Shown here: in pieces, positions 6,057 to 13,527 of the stretch
Layout: every line of letters starts with the position of its first letter
Position numbering within the stretch: the first letter of the stretch is position 1
Assembly: GCA_945878355.1 (NCBI GenBank)
Contig: CAMCTC010000120.1
Coordinates: forward strand, 1-14,269
Source of the DNA: Bordetella parapertussis
GTDB lineage: Bacteria > Pseudomonadota > Gammaproteobacteria > Burkholderiales > Burkholderiaceae_C
Reading direction: 5' to 3'
Length of the DNA: 14,269 bases
Program-made: the position numbers and the translations under genes
Notes under the pieces: model-generated
Told to the model about the DNA's origin: nothing
What the model saw: only the letters and a program-made list of their open reading frames with translations
Database searches by the model: none

Positions 6057-7241
6057 TCAGCGAACGACGTCTGCGATCACCAACTGCACGCCGCGCGCGC
6101 CGACCACCACTGTGGGCGACAGACCTTGCAGATCACCCGGCTGAGGCATTGCATTGCCACTCTTGCTGACGCGCGCGCCAACCACCACCTGGGTTTGCGT
6201 CGACAGCCGCAGCGCTGGGCTCATTGCGGTCGAATCGTCGAGCGTGACCTCGAGCGGCAAATCCTTGACTTGGCGTCGCAGGATTGCCAGCGGCGCTTTC
6301 GAACCTTGAAGCGCACGCGCAAAGATGAACACCGTGTCCTCTGGCGCGGCCTTGGCGGCCAATGCAGGCGCCAGCGAGATACGCGCCTGCACCGACGCAC
6401 CGGCCGGCGCCACCGTCCCTGCCGCGCTGGCTGCCGCGATGACTGCAGGTGCGGCCGGCACGGCCAAGGCCACGGCCGGCATGCCGGCACGCTGACGCGC
6501 CTCATCTATGCCGCCTTGGAGCTGGCGCGCCATCTCACCACCGGGCTCGAGCTTGCGCTGCGCACGCTCCCATTGCTGGACTGCGAGCTTGTGGTCGCCA
6601 CGGTCGAAAGCGATGGTGCCGGCCAGGGACAAGGCCTTCATGTTGTCGGGGTCGAGTTGCAAAGCCCGCGCGATCATCTTCTCGGGCTCGCCGTCGAGCT
6701 TGCGTCCCTGGGACATGCCCAGCGCATCGGCATAGTCGGCATAGCCCTGCGCATCCTGAGGCCGCAAGTCCAGCACCCGCTGGTAGGCCGCCAGTGCTTG
6801 CGGGTAGCGCTCCAGCGCACCGTAAGAGCGCCCCAGCATGGCCCAACCCTCGGCGTCATCGGGCTGGGTCTTGAGCCGGTCGGCCAGGCGCTGGGCCATC
6901 GCCTCGATCTGCGGCGCGCCGATTTCGTGCTGGCCAGCCCCAGCCTGCGGCGGCGCAGCCTCGCCAGGCGCCAACGCCAGGCCCTCGCGGTTGCCCAGCC
7001 AGCCGTAACCCGCAGCACCGAACAGCAGCACGAATACCGCCAGCCCGAGCATCAGCCGCGCTGAGGGCTTGGTCGCGGCGACCTCGGTGAGCGCCAAGGT
7101 GTCGGGCTGCAGCACCGCGGCCAGCAGTTCGGCCTCGATCTTGTCTCTGGCCTGGCGGGCGGGCTTGCCAGTCAGGCTGCCAGCTTGTATCAGTTCGTCA
7201 AGCTTGGCGAGTTGAGACTTGAGTTCTTCGGTACGCGTCAT
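6057..7241 (-). CDS. ccmI: Cytochrome c maturation protein CcmI (CycH), short N-terminus
   Basis: 394-aa inner-membrane protein that binds apocytochrome c in the periplasm and presents it to CcmF/CcmH for heme attachment. Residues about 1-45 (EELKSQLAKLDELIQAGSL and onward) match the region between the two helices of usual CcmI proteins. One membrane helix follows at about 61-84. TPR repeats span about 115-255 (for example AEGWAMLGRSYGALERYPQA). The C-terminal domain (about 290-394) has LAPALAAKAAPEDTVFIFAR and GARVSKSGNAMPQPGDL, typical of CcmI. The usual first helix is missing, leaving a single membrane span. The ATG start overlaps the ccmH stop as ATGA and has no ribosome-binding site, so translation must be coupled. 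Last gene of the operon. Confidence 0.92.
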   Translation of the reverse strand: MTRTEELKSQLAKLDELIQAGSLTGKPARQARDKIEAELLAAVLQPDTLALTEVAATKPSARLMLGLAVFVLLFGAAGYGWLGNREGLALAPGEAAPPQAGAGQHEIGAPQIEAMAQRLADRLKTQPDDAEGWAMLGRSYGALERYPQALAAYQRVLDLRPQDAQGYADYADALGMSQGRKLDGEPEKMIARALQLDPDNMKALSLAGTIAFDRGDHKLAVQQWERAQRKLEPGGEMARQLQGGIDEARQRAGMPAVALAVPAAPAVIAAASAAGTVAPAGASVQARISLAPALAAKAAPEDTVFIFARALQGSKAPLAILRRQVKDLPLEVTLDDSTAMSPALRLSTQTQVVVGARVSKSGNAMPQPGDLQGLSPTVVVGARGVQLVIADVVR

Positions 7242-7714
7242 CGGGGGGCGTCTTCGTCAGGGGTGTCGGGATCAAAAGCCGATGCGGCCATGCGCTGGCG
7301 CCGGCGCAACACGACCAGCAAGGCACCCAGCGCGCCAGCCATCAGCAGCGCCGGCCCCACCCACAGCAACACGGTGCTGGCTTTGAACGGCGGGCGATAG
7401 AGCACGAAATCGCCATAGCGTTCGGTCATGTAGTCGAGGATCTGGCGTTCGTTCATGCCCTTGACCAGCATCTCGCGGATCTGCTTACGCAGGTCCTCGG
7501 CCAGGCCAGCGTGCGAGTCTGCGATGGTCTGGTTCTGGCAGACCAGGCAACGAAGCTCAGCCGACAAGGCCATCATCCTCGACTCGATCTCGGGGTTGGC
7601 AGCCGCCGAAGGCGCTTCGCTGGCCCAGCCCGGCGACATGCCCAGCGCCGCAAGCCAACAAGACAGGCTGACCCATCGGATCAAACGCAGCAAGCGGATC
7701 AGCAGTTCAGGCAT
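7238..7714 (-). CDS. ccmH: Cytochrome c maturation protein CcmH (thiol-oxidoreductase subunit)
   Basis: 158-aa periplasmic, membrane-anchored protein of the heme-ligation complex that reduces or holds the CXXCH thiols of apocytochrome c. The N-terminal signal or anchor segment is about residues 6-30, ending near GWASEA. The hallmark LRCLVCQNQTIADS motif gives the redox pair Cys56 and Cys59. A helix bundle follows, with YGDFVLYRPPF near 100-109, and a C-terminal membrane helix (about 113-134) with a basic stop. The length equals the short CcmH type; the TPR part is the separate ccmI. The start is ATG at 7714 with a strong AGGAAG ribosome-binding site, overlapping the ccmG end by 8 nt. Confidence 0.96.
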   Translation of the reverse strand: MPELLIRLLRLIRWVSLSCWLAALGMSPGWASEAPSAAANPEIESRMMALSAELRCLVCQNQTIADSHAGLAEDLRKQIREMLVKGMNERQILDYMTERYGDFVLYRPPFKASTVLLWVGPALLMAGALGALLVVLRRRQRMAASAFDPDTPDEDAPR

Positions 7715-8231
7715 TGAGCTTCCTCAGCAGCGGTTCGAGCTTGTCGCGCAACACCTCGGGTGTGATCGGTCCGATGTGCTTGTAGCGGATCACGCCTTCG
7801 CGATCGATCACAAAAGTCTCAGGCACACCGTAGACGCCGTAGTCGATGCCGATACGGCCCTCGGGGTCAAACACCGATTCGGTGTAAGGGTTGCCGAACT
7901 GTGTTAACCAGCCGAGTCCGTCCTCGCGCTTGTCTTTGTAATTCAGGCCGTAAATCGGCACCAGTTTGCGGCGCGCGAACTCGACCAACACCGGGTGCTC
8001 GTCGCGACAAGCGCCGCACCAAGAGGCCCAGACATTGAGCAGCCAGACCTTGCCGAGCAAGTCGTCGCGTTTGACCGTGATCTCGGGCCGACCCAGCGCC
8101 GGCGCCTGAAACCCTGGTGCTGGCTTGCCGACCAGCGGCGACGGCACTTCGCGCGGGTCGAGCTTGAGTCCAAGCGCCAGGAAGAAGGCGAGCACCAGAA
8201 ACAAGCCCAATGGCAACAAGAAGCGTTTCAT
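7707..8231 (-). CDS. ccmG: Thiol:disulfide interchange protein CcmG/DsbE
   Basis: 174-aa periplasmic, membrane-tethered thioredoxin-like protein that keeps apocytochrome c cysteines reduced for heme attachment. It has an N-terminal membrane anchor (about 4-24), the active site WCGAC with Cys72 and Cys75 in NVWASWCGACRDEHP, an acidic GLNYKD loop near 95-100, and the cis-proline Pro137 in YGVPETF, all typical for CcmG/DsbE. The ATG at 8231 overlaps the ccmF stop by one base (TGATG). A GTG one codon upstream would add a single residue. CcmG is kept reduced by CcdA/DsbD, which is not encoded in this window. Confidence 0.96.
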   Translation of the reverse strand: MKRFLLPLGLFLVLAFFLALGLKLDPREVPSPLVGKPAPGFQAPALGRPEITVKRDDLLGKVWLLNVWASWCGACRDEHPVLVEFARRKLVPIYGLNYKDKREDGLGWLTQFGNPYTESVFDPEGRIGIDYGVYGVPETFVIDREGVIRYKHIGPITPEVLRDKLEPLLRKLNA

Positions 8232-10231
8232 CACGCCGCCCCGGTGGCGCTCGCGCTCGTTGGCAGCGTCGCCGTGCGCGTCTGGCGCGAGCGATAGCGC
8301 CGGTCACTGGCCGCCAATCCACCGCCCAGCATCATCACCAGGCAGCCGATCCAGATCCATGCAATGAAGGGCTTGTGCTGCACCCGCACGATCCACTCGC
8401 CTCCGGGCAACTGCTCGCCCATCGAGATGTAGAGGTCGCGCAGCAGGTTGCTGTCGACCGCGGCCTCGGTCATCGGATTGGTCTGGACGCGGTAGATGCG
8501 CTTTTCGGGCTGTAGCGTCGCGAGCACCGTGCCGCCCTTGCTGACCTCGATCAAGCCCTGCATCGCGTTGTAATTGACACCCGCGATCTGCTGAATCGAC
8601 ACCATCTTGAAGCGAAAACCCGCGACCTCGGTGCTGGCGTCGGGGCCCATCTTGACGTCACGCTCGGTGCCGTAGGTCCTGACCATGGACACACCGAACG
8701 CAAACATCGCCACGCCCAGGTGGGCCACCAGCATGCCCACCATCGCACGCGGCAGCATTCGGGCCCGGCCGATCACGCTGGCGCCTTGGCCCTTGGCCTG
8801 CGCTGCATGGGGTCTCAGTCGCTCGACCAGGTCGACGCCGATCGACGCGACGATCCAGTACGCCAGCAACAAGCCACCGGTGGTGGCCGGCGCGATGTGA
8901 CCGGCAGCCCAGCCGGTGGCCAGCGCAGCGAGCAAGGCCACGACGAAAGCCCAGCGCAAGCGGCGCGCCAGGCTGGAGGCCTCGTCATGCTTCCAGCGCA
9001 TCAGCGGACCCACACCCATCAGCAACAGCAGCGGCGCCATCATCAACACGAACACGGTGTCGAAATAGGGCGGACCGACCGAGATTTTGCCCAGGCCCAA
9101 CGCGTCGAGAAACAAGGGGTACAGCGTGCCCAGCAGCACGCCGCCGCAAGCCACCACCAGCAACATGTTGTTGACCAGCAGCATGCTTTCCTTGGACAGC
9201 AGGCCGAACCGCTGGCCCAGTCCGACGCTGGGCGCCCGCCAAGCGTAGAGCAGCAGCGAGGCACCGATCACGACCACCAAAAAAGCCAGGATGAACAGGC
9301 CGCGCTTCGGGTCGGTGGCGAAGGCATGGACCGACGACAGGACGCCAGAGCGCACCAGAAAAGTTCCCAGCAAAGAGAGTGAGAAGGCCGAGATCGCCAG
9401 CAGCACGGTCCAGGCCTTGAAGCTGCCACGCTTTTCGGTCACCGCCAGCGAATGGATCAGCGCCGTGCCGATCAACCAAGGCATGAACGAGGCGTTTTCC
9501 ACCGGATCCCAAAACCACCAGCCGCCCCAGCCCAGCTCGTTGTAAGCCCACCAGCTGCCCAGGCCGATGCCGAAGGTCAGGAAGATCCAGGCGGCCGAGG
9601 TCCAGGGTCGGGTCCAGCGAGCCCAAGTGGCGTCGAGGTTGCCGCCAATCAACGCAGCGATGGCGAATGCGAAGGCCACCGAGAAGCCGACATAGCCCAT
9701 GTAGAGCATCGGCGGATGGATCACCATGCCGGGGTCCTGCAACAAGGGGTTGAGGTCGCGTCCGTCCTGTGCCGCCGGGATCAGCCGCTCGAAGGGGTTG
9801 GAGGTGATCAGCGTGAACAGCAGAAAGCCGGCCGAGACCAGCCCCAACACGGCCAAGATTCGGGCGACAAAGACCAGCGGCAGACTGCGCGAGAAGCGCG
9901 CCACCGCGACCGTCCAGACCGTGAGCATCAGCACCCACAACAGCAGCGAGCCCTCGTGACCGCCCCAGACTGCAGCGATGCGGTAGAGCAGCGGCAATGC
10001 CGAGTTGGAGTTCGTCGCCACGTACAGCACCGAGAAATCGTGCTGTATGAACGACACCGTCAGGCAGACAAACGACAGCGCGACCAGCGTGAACTGCAGG
10101 TAGGCACCAGGTCGGGCCAGTGCCATCCAGTCAGCCCGGTCGCGCTGGGCGCCCAGCAGCGGCACGACACCTTGGACCAGCGCGACGGCCAGCGCCAGGA
10201 TGAGGATCAGTTGACCGAGTTCGGGGATCAT
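8231..10231 (-). CDS. ccmF: Heme lyase CcmF
   Basis: 666-aa polytopic inner-membrane protein that ligates heme from holo-CcmE to apocytochrome c. The family length is about 650 aa. The tryptophan-rich WWD heme-handling segment is [16 protein letters not shown] at about 234-249. The conserved histidines His172 ([11 protein letters not shown]), His260 and His302 ([10 protein letters not shown]) correspond to the two external heme ligands and the integral heme ligand of E. coli CcmF. A further histidine near residue 500 (VAHLGVAMF) fits the second integral ligand. A large periplasmic loop precedes the last helix ([19 protein letters not shown]). The start is ATG at 10231 with GGAG upstream, overlapping the ccmE stop as ATGA. 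Confidence 0.98.
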   Translation of the reverse strand: MIPELGQLILILALAVALVQGVVPLLGAQRDRADWMALARPGAYLQFTLVALSFVCLTVSFIQHDFSVLYVATNSNSALPLLYRIAAVWGGHEGSLLLWVLMLTVWTVAVARFSRSLPLVFVARILAVLGLVSAGFLLFTLITSNPFERLIPAAQDGRDLNPLLQDPGMVIHPPMLYMGYVGFSVAFAFAIAALIGGNLDATWARWTRPWTSAAWIFLTFGIGLGSWWAYNELGWGGWWFWDPVENASFMPWLIGTALIHSLAVTEKRGSFKAWTVLLAISAFSLSLLGTFLVRSGVLSSVHAFATDPKRGLFILAFLVVVIGASLLLYAWRAPSVGLGQRFGLLSKESMLLVNNMLLVVACGGVLLGTLYPLFLDALGLGKISVGPPYFDTVFVLMMAPLLLLMGVGPLMRWKHDEASSLARRLRWAFVVALLAALATGWAAGHIAPATTGGLLLAYWIVASIGVDLVERLRPHAAQAKGQGASVIGRARMLPRAMVGMLVAHLGVAMFAFGVSMVRTYGTERDVKMGPDASTEVAGFRFKMVSIQQIAGVNYNAMQGLIEVSKGGTVLATLQPEKRIYRVQTNPMTEAAVDSNLLRDLYISMGEQLPGGEWIVRVQHKPFIAWIWIGCLVMMLGGGLAASDRRYRSRQTRTATLPTSASATGAA

Positions 10232-10713
10232 TTGCGGGCTCCAGCGGGCGCCAAAGTGTCGGGATTGGTCAGCGTGCCGGCCATCTTGGCCCGCATCTTG
10301 TCGGCGCGCTGCAGTGCGTCAGCGGCCTCGGGCGGCATGTAGTTCTCGTCGTGTTTGGCCAGCACTTCGCGCGCAGCGAACACGCCGTCGGCCCCGAGCT
10401 GGCCCTGGGCCACCACGCCCTTGCCCTCTTTGAACAGGTCAGGCAGAACGCCTTCGTAGCGCACCGGCACCGTCTTGAGGGTGTCGGTGACAACGAATCG
10501 CACCGTCACGCCCTCGCGCACCACGCTGCCAGCCTCGACCAGACCACCGACGCGGAAAGTACGGCCCTGCGGTGCTTCCTTGGCAGCGACCTGTACCGGG
10601 GTGTAGAAAAACACCAGGTTGCTGTTGAAGGCGTTGAGCACCAAGGCGACCGCCACACCCACGGCGCTGAGCACGGCCAACACGATTGCCGCACGTTTGT
10701 AACGGGGTTTCAT
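10228..10713 (-). CDS. ccmE: Heme chaperone CcmE
   Basis: 161-aa periplasmic heme chaperone anchored by one N-terminal helix (about 8-28). It takes heme from CcmC and passes it to CcmF. The OB-fold core (about 50-120) includes [14 protein letters not shown] and [20 protein letters not shown]. The covalent heme-binding histidine is His121 in [12 protein letters not shown], with Tyr125 in the HxxxY position. A Cys is not present there, so this is the ordinary HxxxY type. The start is ATG at 10713 with GGAGA upstream, overlapping the ccmD stop (ATGA). Confidence 0.97.
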   Translation of the reverse strand: MKPRYKRAAIVLAVLSAVGVAVALVLNAFNSNLVFFYTPVQVAAKEAPQGRTFRVGGLVEAGSVVREGVTVRFVVTDTLKTVPVRYEGVLPDLFKEGKGVVAQGQLGADGVFAAREVLAKHDENYMPPEAADALQRADKMRAKMAGTLTNPDTLAPAGARK

Positions 10714-10886
10714 CGGTGATTCTCCAATTCAGACTCGTTGCGGGCCGCCTCGAACGCTTGGCGGCGGCGGTGCCTGACTGCCAATGCCTCAGCAAAGAGC
10801 ACCAGCAAGGTCATGCCATACGAGCCCCAGACATACAGACCGTATCCGCCCATGTGGACAAAATGCTCGAAAGACTGCCAGTTCAT
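10710..10886 (-). CDS. ccmD: Heme exporter protein CcmD
   Basis: 58-codon gene found by reading the gap between ccmC and ccmE. CcmD is a small single-span membrane protein that stabilises the CcmABC-CcmE complex and helps release holo-CcmE. The product starts [20 protein letters not shown], matching the family pattern of an aromatic, glycine-rich N-terminus before the helix. The membrane segment is about 15-37 (YGLYVW to ALAV), followed by a basic [12 protein letters not shown] helix, and the protein ends SELENHR. AGGG lies upstream of the ATG. It overlaps ccmC (ATGA at 10883-10886) and ccmE (ATGA at 10710-10713), which supports the reading frame strongly. Small size makes it easy for gene callers to miss. 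Confidence 0.95.
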   Translation of the reverse strand: MNWQSFEHFVHMGGYGLYVWGSYGMTLLVLFAEALAVRHRRRQAFEAARNESELENHR

Positions 10887-11629
10887 CTTGACCCTTCAGC
10901 GCGAGCCAGCGCCCTGACCCACTCGGTGTCGGACTCCTGCTCGAGCACGATCGCGCGGGCTCGGGTGAACACCACCGCAAAGCTGTAGGCCCAGAAGCAA
11001 AGTGTCATCAACAGCATGGACGTCAACATCGTGCTGACCATTTTCGGTGCCGCACTCATGCTGATCGACGAGCCCTGGTGCAGCGTGTTCCACCAACGCA
11101 CCGAAAAATAGATGATGGGGACGTTGACGACGCCCACCAATGCCAGCAGTGCGCCGGCGTTGGCAGCGCGCCGCGGGTCGTCGATCGCCTCGGTCAGCGC
11201 GATATAGCCCAGGTACATCAACAGCAGGATGAACTCCGAGGTCAGTCGCGCGTCCCAGACCCACCAAGTACCCCAGGTCGGCTTGCCCCACAGTGCGCCG
11301 GTCCACAACGCAATGAAGGTGAACAAGGCGCCGGTTGGCGCCAGCGCGCGGGCGAACATCGACGCCATCCTTGCGTTGAGCATCCAACCCAGTGCGGCCC
11401 AGAACGCCATCACCAGATAGATCAGCATCGACATCCAGGCCGCGGGCACATGGATGAAGATGATGCGGTAAGCGTCACCTTGCTGGAAATCGGTCGGCGC
11501 GATTGCAAAACCGACATACAGCCCAGCCAAACCGAGCGCCAGCGTGGCGGCCCAGAACCAAGGCACGAGTGCGCCCGAGGCCGTGTAGAAACGAGACGGC
11601 GCGGCGAATGTGGTCAATCGAAGGTTCAT
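10883..11629 (-). CDS. ccmC: Heme exporter/transferase CcmC
   Basis: 248-aa inner-membrane protein with six helices that passes heme to CcmE on the periplasmic side. The WWD segment is WGTWWVWDARLTSEF at about 119-133. The two heme-ligating histidines are His60 (IIFIHVPAAWMSM) and His184 (WNTLHQGSS), the same positions as in E. coli CcmC. I chose the ATG at 11629; a TTG two codons upstream would add two residues. There is a 28-nt gap after ccmB, the only non-overlapping junction in the operon, and no strong ribosome-binding site. The stop overlaps ccmD. Confidence 0.96.
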   Translation of the reverse strand: MNLRLTTFAAPSRFYTASGALVPWFWAATLALGLAGLYVGFAIAPTDFQQGDAYRIIFIHVPAAWMSMLIYLVMAFWAALGWMLNARMASMFARALAPTGALFTFIALWTGALWGKPTWGTWWVWDARLTSEFILLLMYLGYIALTEAIDDPRRAANAGALLALVGVVNVPIIYFSVRWWNTLHQGSSISMSAAPKMVSTMLTSMLLMTLCFWAYSFAVVFTRARAIVLEQESDTEWVRALARAEGSR

Positions 11630-11657
11630 GGTCAAGGTCAGGAATTCTCAGGCAGTT

Positions 11658-12326
11658 TCAATCCAGGGAAATTCGCAAGGCCAAGGCGGCGGCCAGCGGC
11701 GCGCCCAGCAGCGTGAAAATCAGCAACGCACCCAGTAGCGAAAAGTGGGCCTGCGCCGACAGCCCGCTGTCGACCGCAACCACGGCACCCGTGCCGAAAA
11801 TCAGCGCCGGCACCGTCAGCGGCAGCACCAACAGAAAGACCAAGGCCGCGCCGCTGCGCAAACCCAGCGTCAATGCAGCACCCACTGCGCCCAGCAGGCT
11901 CAGGACGGGCGTGCCCAGCAGCAGCGTCAGCGCCAATGTGGCGATCGCCGGACTCTGCATGCCGAACAGCAGTCCGATCAGCGGCGACGCCAGCACCAGC
12001 GGCAGACCCGAGCTCAACCAATGCGCCAGCACTTTGCCAAGAACGATGGCCACCAGCGACTCGGCGGTCAGCAGCATCTGCTCGAGCGAGCCGTCCTGGT
12101 GATCGCTGGCAAACATCTGCGTCACCGACAACATCGCCGCGAGCAAGGCGCAGACCCAGACCACGCCGGGTGCGATCTGGCGCAGGGTCTGCAACTCTGG
12201 GCCGACACCGATCGGAAACAAGCTCGCTGCGACGACAAAAAAGCCCAAGGGCAAGAGTGCTTCGATGCGGCGCCGGCGTGCCAGCAGCAAGTCGCGGTGC
12301 GTCACCGCCCACAGCAGCGCGATCAA
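11658..12326 (-). CDS. ccmB: Heme exporter protein CcmB
   Basis: 222-aa membrane subunit of the CcmAB ABC module, whose ATP hydrolysis is needed to release holo-CcmE from CcmC/CcmD. About six hydrophobic helices. Family stretches include LFPIGVGPELQTLRQIAPGV near 40-59, QDGSLEQMLL near 77-86, VLGKVLAHWLSSGLPLVLASP near 95-115 and the late ALRISLD end. The start is TTG at 12326: it overlaps the ccmA stop as TTGA, gives an N-terminus of family length, and no ATG lies nearby. This is inferred from overlap and alignment memory. Confidence 0.95.
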   Translation of the reverse strand: MIALLWAVTHRDLLLARRRRIEALLPLGFFVVAASLFPIGVGPELQTLRQIAPGVVWVCALLAAMLSVTQMFASDHQDGSLEQMLLTAESLVAIVLGKVLAHWLSSGLPLVLASPLIGLLFGMQSPAIATLALTLLLGTPVLSLLGAVGAALTLGLRSGAALVFLLVLPLTVPALIFGTGAVVAVDSGLSAQAHFSLLGALLIFTLLGAPLAAALALRISLD

Positions 12327-12997
12327 TGGGCGCGCCAGGGTTCGAGGTCGAGCTCGGCGGCGCCGGATAGCACCACCGATTGGTGGCTGGTCAGCAGCAC
12401 CGCACCACCCCGCTTGGCATGGGCCTGTACCAGGTCCGACAGCAGCGCCACACTGGCTTGGTCGAGCGCGTCATAAGGTTCGTCCAGGATCCAGGTTCGC
12501 GCTTGTTCGTCGAGCGCGAGCCTGGCCAGCGCGCCGCGCCGTCGCTGCCCCTGCGACAAGGTGCGTACCGGTGCATCGCGACGCGAAGCCAGACCGAGCC
12601 GGTCCAGCGCGTTGAGTGCGCGCCGCGGTGCATCCTCGACACCTTGTAACCGGGCCAGGAAGGCGACGGCCTCGGCTAGGGTCAGGTCGTCCTTGAGCGC
12701 GTTGGCGTGGCCGATGTAGACGATGGCCTGCCGCGCAGCGCTGCCGGCCATCGGTCGGTCGTTCCAGGTCACCTCTCCCTCGGCGGGTGCCGACAGCCCC
12801 GCCAGGATTCGCATCAAGCTGGTCTTGCCACTGCCATTGGTGCCGCGCAACCAGGTGATGCTGCCAGCGTCCAGCTGCAGTGCCAGACCGCGGAACAGCA
12901 ACCGGCGGCCGCGACGACAGCCCAACTGGCGTGCACCCAAGGTGCCAAGCTCGATCAGCTGGGGCGGGCGGACGGGAGGGATCGGATCAACGCTCAT
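12323..12997 (-). CDS. ccmA: Cytochrome c biogenesis ATP-binding protein CcmA
   Basis: 224-aa cytosolic ATPase of the CcmAB module. The nucleotide-binding motifs are complete: Walker A GTNGSGKTS at 52-60, signature LSQGQRRR at 147-154, Walker B WILDEP at 169-174, and the switch histidine His205 in LLTSHQS. The length is close to the family's (about 205-215) with a small N-terminal extension (SVDPIPPVRPPQLIEL). The open frame extends upstream to 13252, but that part has no family sequence. The ATG at 12997 was chosen because AGGGA lies 9 nt upstream. That ribosome-binding site sits inside a hairpin. First gene of the operon. Confidence 0.96.
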   Translation of the reverse strand: MSVDPIPPVRPPQLIELGTLGARQLGCRRGRRLLFRGLALQLDAGSITWLRGTNGSGKTSLMRILAGLSAPAEGEVTWNDRPMAGSAARQAIVYIGHANALKDDLTLAEAVAFLARLQGVEDAPRRALNALDRLGLASRRDAPVRTLSQGQRRRGALARLALDEQARTWILDEPYDALDQASVALLSDLVQAHAKRGGAVLLTSHQSVVLSGAAELDLEPWRAH

Positions 12998-13007
12998 CTT
13001 CGACAGT

Positions 13008-13023
13008 CCCTGCTTGGGCAGGG
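13008..13023 (-). promoter_or_regulatory. Hairpin covering the ccmA ribosome-binding site
   Basis: On the minus strand CCCTGC, loop CCAA and GCAGGG form a perfect 6-bp GC-rich stem. Its 3' arm holds the AGGG of the ccmA Shine-Dalgarno sequence, and the ATG follows 10 nt later. If it forms in the mRNA it would limit initiation on the first gene of the operon. Regulation through it is inference. Confidence 0.4.
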
Positions 13024-13206
13024 CACCAGGGGATTGGAAACAACGGGCGAATGCTAACGGGCTTGCGGTCGAATGGTCTTGAGCAACATCAAGACGGAAA
13101 CCGCGCGGCCATCGGCTCCGCGCGACCGTGCGATCCGCAGCTGGCCCTGGCCGGATGGGCTCGCGCTGATACACAGGCCAAAGCAAACGACTCGGGCTAT
13201 TGAGCG

Positions 13207-13243
13207 CCCCAAGGCCGGCCGACGCTGGCCGCCCCCCGTGGGG
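13207..13243. repeat. Nested inverted repeat, possible dispersed intergenic element
   Basis: Outer arms CCCCA/TGGGG and inner arms CGGCC/GGCCG around a 6-nt loop (GACGCT) form an interrupted GC-rich hairpin. GC-rich palindromic units of this style are often dispersed between genes in Burkholderiales; that this is one is a guess from its look. Only one copy is present in the window. Confidence 0.35.
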
Positions 13244-13244
13244 A

Positions 13245-13276
13245 TCAAGCAAAGTGGCAAAGTCACATTTGCTTGA
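13245..13276. repeat. 9-bp inverted repeat (operator or stem-loop)
   Basis: TCAAGCAAA at 13245-13253 and TTTGCTTGA at 13268-13276 are perfect inverted arms. Inside, GTG and CAC pair after one bulged A, leaving a 7-nt loop, so an almost continuous 12-bp stem is possible. No T-run follows. It directly abuts the nested repeat at 13207-13243. Regulator binding site or RNA hairpin are both possible. Confidence 0.4.
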
Positions 13277-13460
13277 GAGCTGATGTGTTTGTCCAGCCTA
13301 TTGCCGACGACTTGGAGATGCTGAGAGCCTGAGAGCGAGGCCGAACACGCAATCCCTTGGGCTCTCTGACTTGGCGCCGAGTGCCAGCTTTGCAGCTTTC
13401 GCCAACTGCGCGGAATGCGGAATTCGTATTTCAATCTTTCTATTTCGTGTCAAAACAGTT

Positions 13461-13500
13461 TTGCAGCCGCAGAAATTTATCGCGATTTAAGTGATTTAAT
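13461..13500 (+). promoter_or_regulatory. AT-rich candidate promoter for the tpsB-like gene
   Basis: Within an AT-rich stretch (about 13418-13527) that stands out from the GC-rich surroundings there is a TTGCAG (13461) that could be a -35 box and poor -10 matches 17-18 nt later (GATTTA/ATTTAA). A better isolated -10 match is TTTAAT at 13495-13500, 28 nt before the ATG. The direct repeat GATTTAA occurs at 13484 and 13493. The exact start of transcription cannot be fixed by eye. Confidence 0.35.
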
Positions 13501-13527
13501 TAATTTTTTAGTAGTTTCGGTGGTTCA

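Larger units (their letters stand above)
12998..13527. other. 530-nt gene-free divergent intergenic region
   Basis: Lies between the divergent ccmA (-) and tpsB-like (+) genes. I see no convincing gene. It holds four separate inverted repeats (13008-13023, 13102-13124, 13207-13243, 13245-13276), three copies of TGAGAGC (13274, 13322, 13330) and, from about 13418, a strongly AT-rich segment. Promoters for both flanking operons should be here. A minus-strand frame open from 13434 to 13054 shows no recognisable domain and I do not call it. The inverted repeat at 13102-13124 has 7-bp arms (CGCGCGG/CCGCGCG) around a 9-nt loop. Confidence 0.7.

Noticed and set aside
5826..7064. Long plus-strand open frame of about 410 codons opposite rraA/ccmI
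   Set aside because: It lies antisense to genes with clear family motifs, has Arg/His/Gln-rich low-complexity content and no domain; it is a by-product of high GC.
9452..10342. Plus-strand open frame opposite ccmF/ccmE
   Set aside because: Gln/Arg/His-rich shadow of ccmF with no recognisable domain.
13046..13080. Sigma-70 promoter for ccmA (TAGCAT as -10)
   Set aside because: Only 4 of 6 matches and no acceptable -35 sequence at 16-18 nt; too weak to list.
12998..13252. 85-codon N-terminal extension of CcmA
   Set aside because: No family similarity, rich in Arg/Pro, and the ATG at 12997 has a ribosome-binding site.
13054..13434. Minus-strand open frame in the intergenic region, possible remnant gene
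   Set aside because: No domain recognised, crosses the inverted repeats and part of the AT transition, and has no convincing start; not enough to call a pseudogene.
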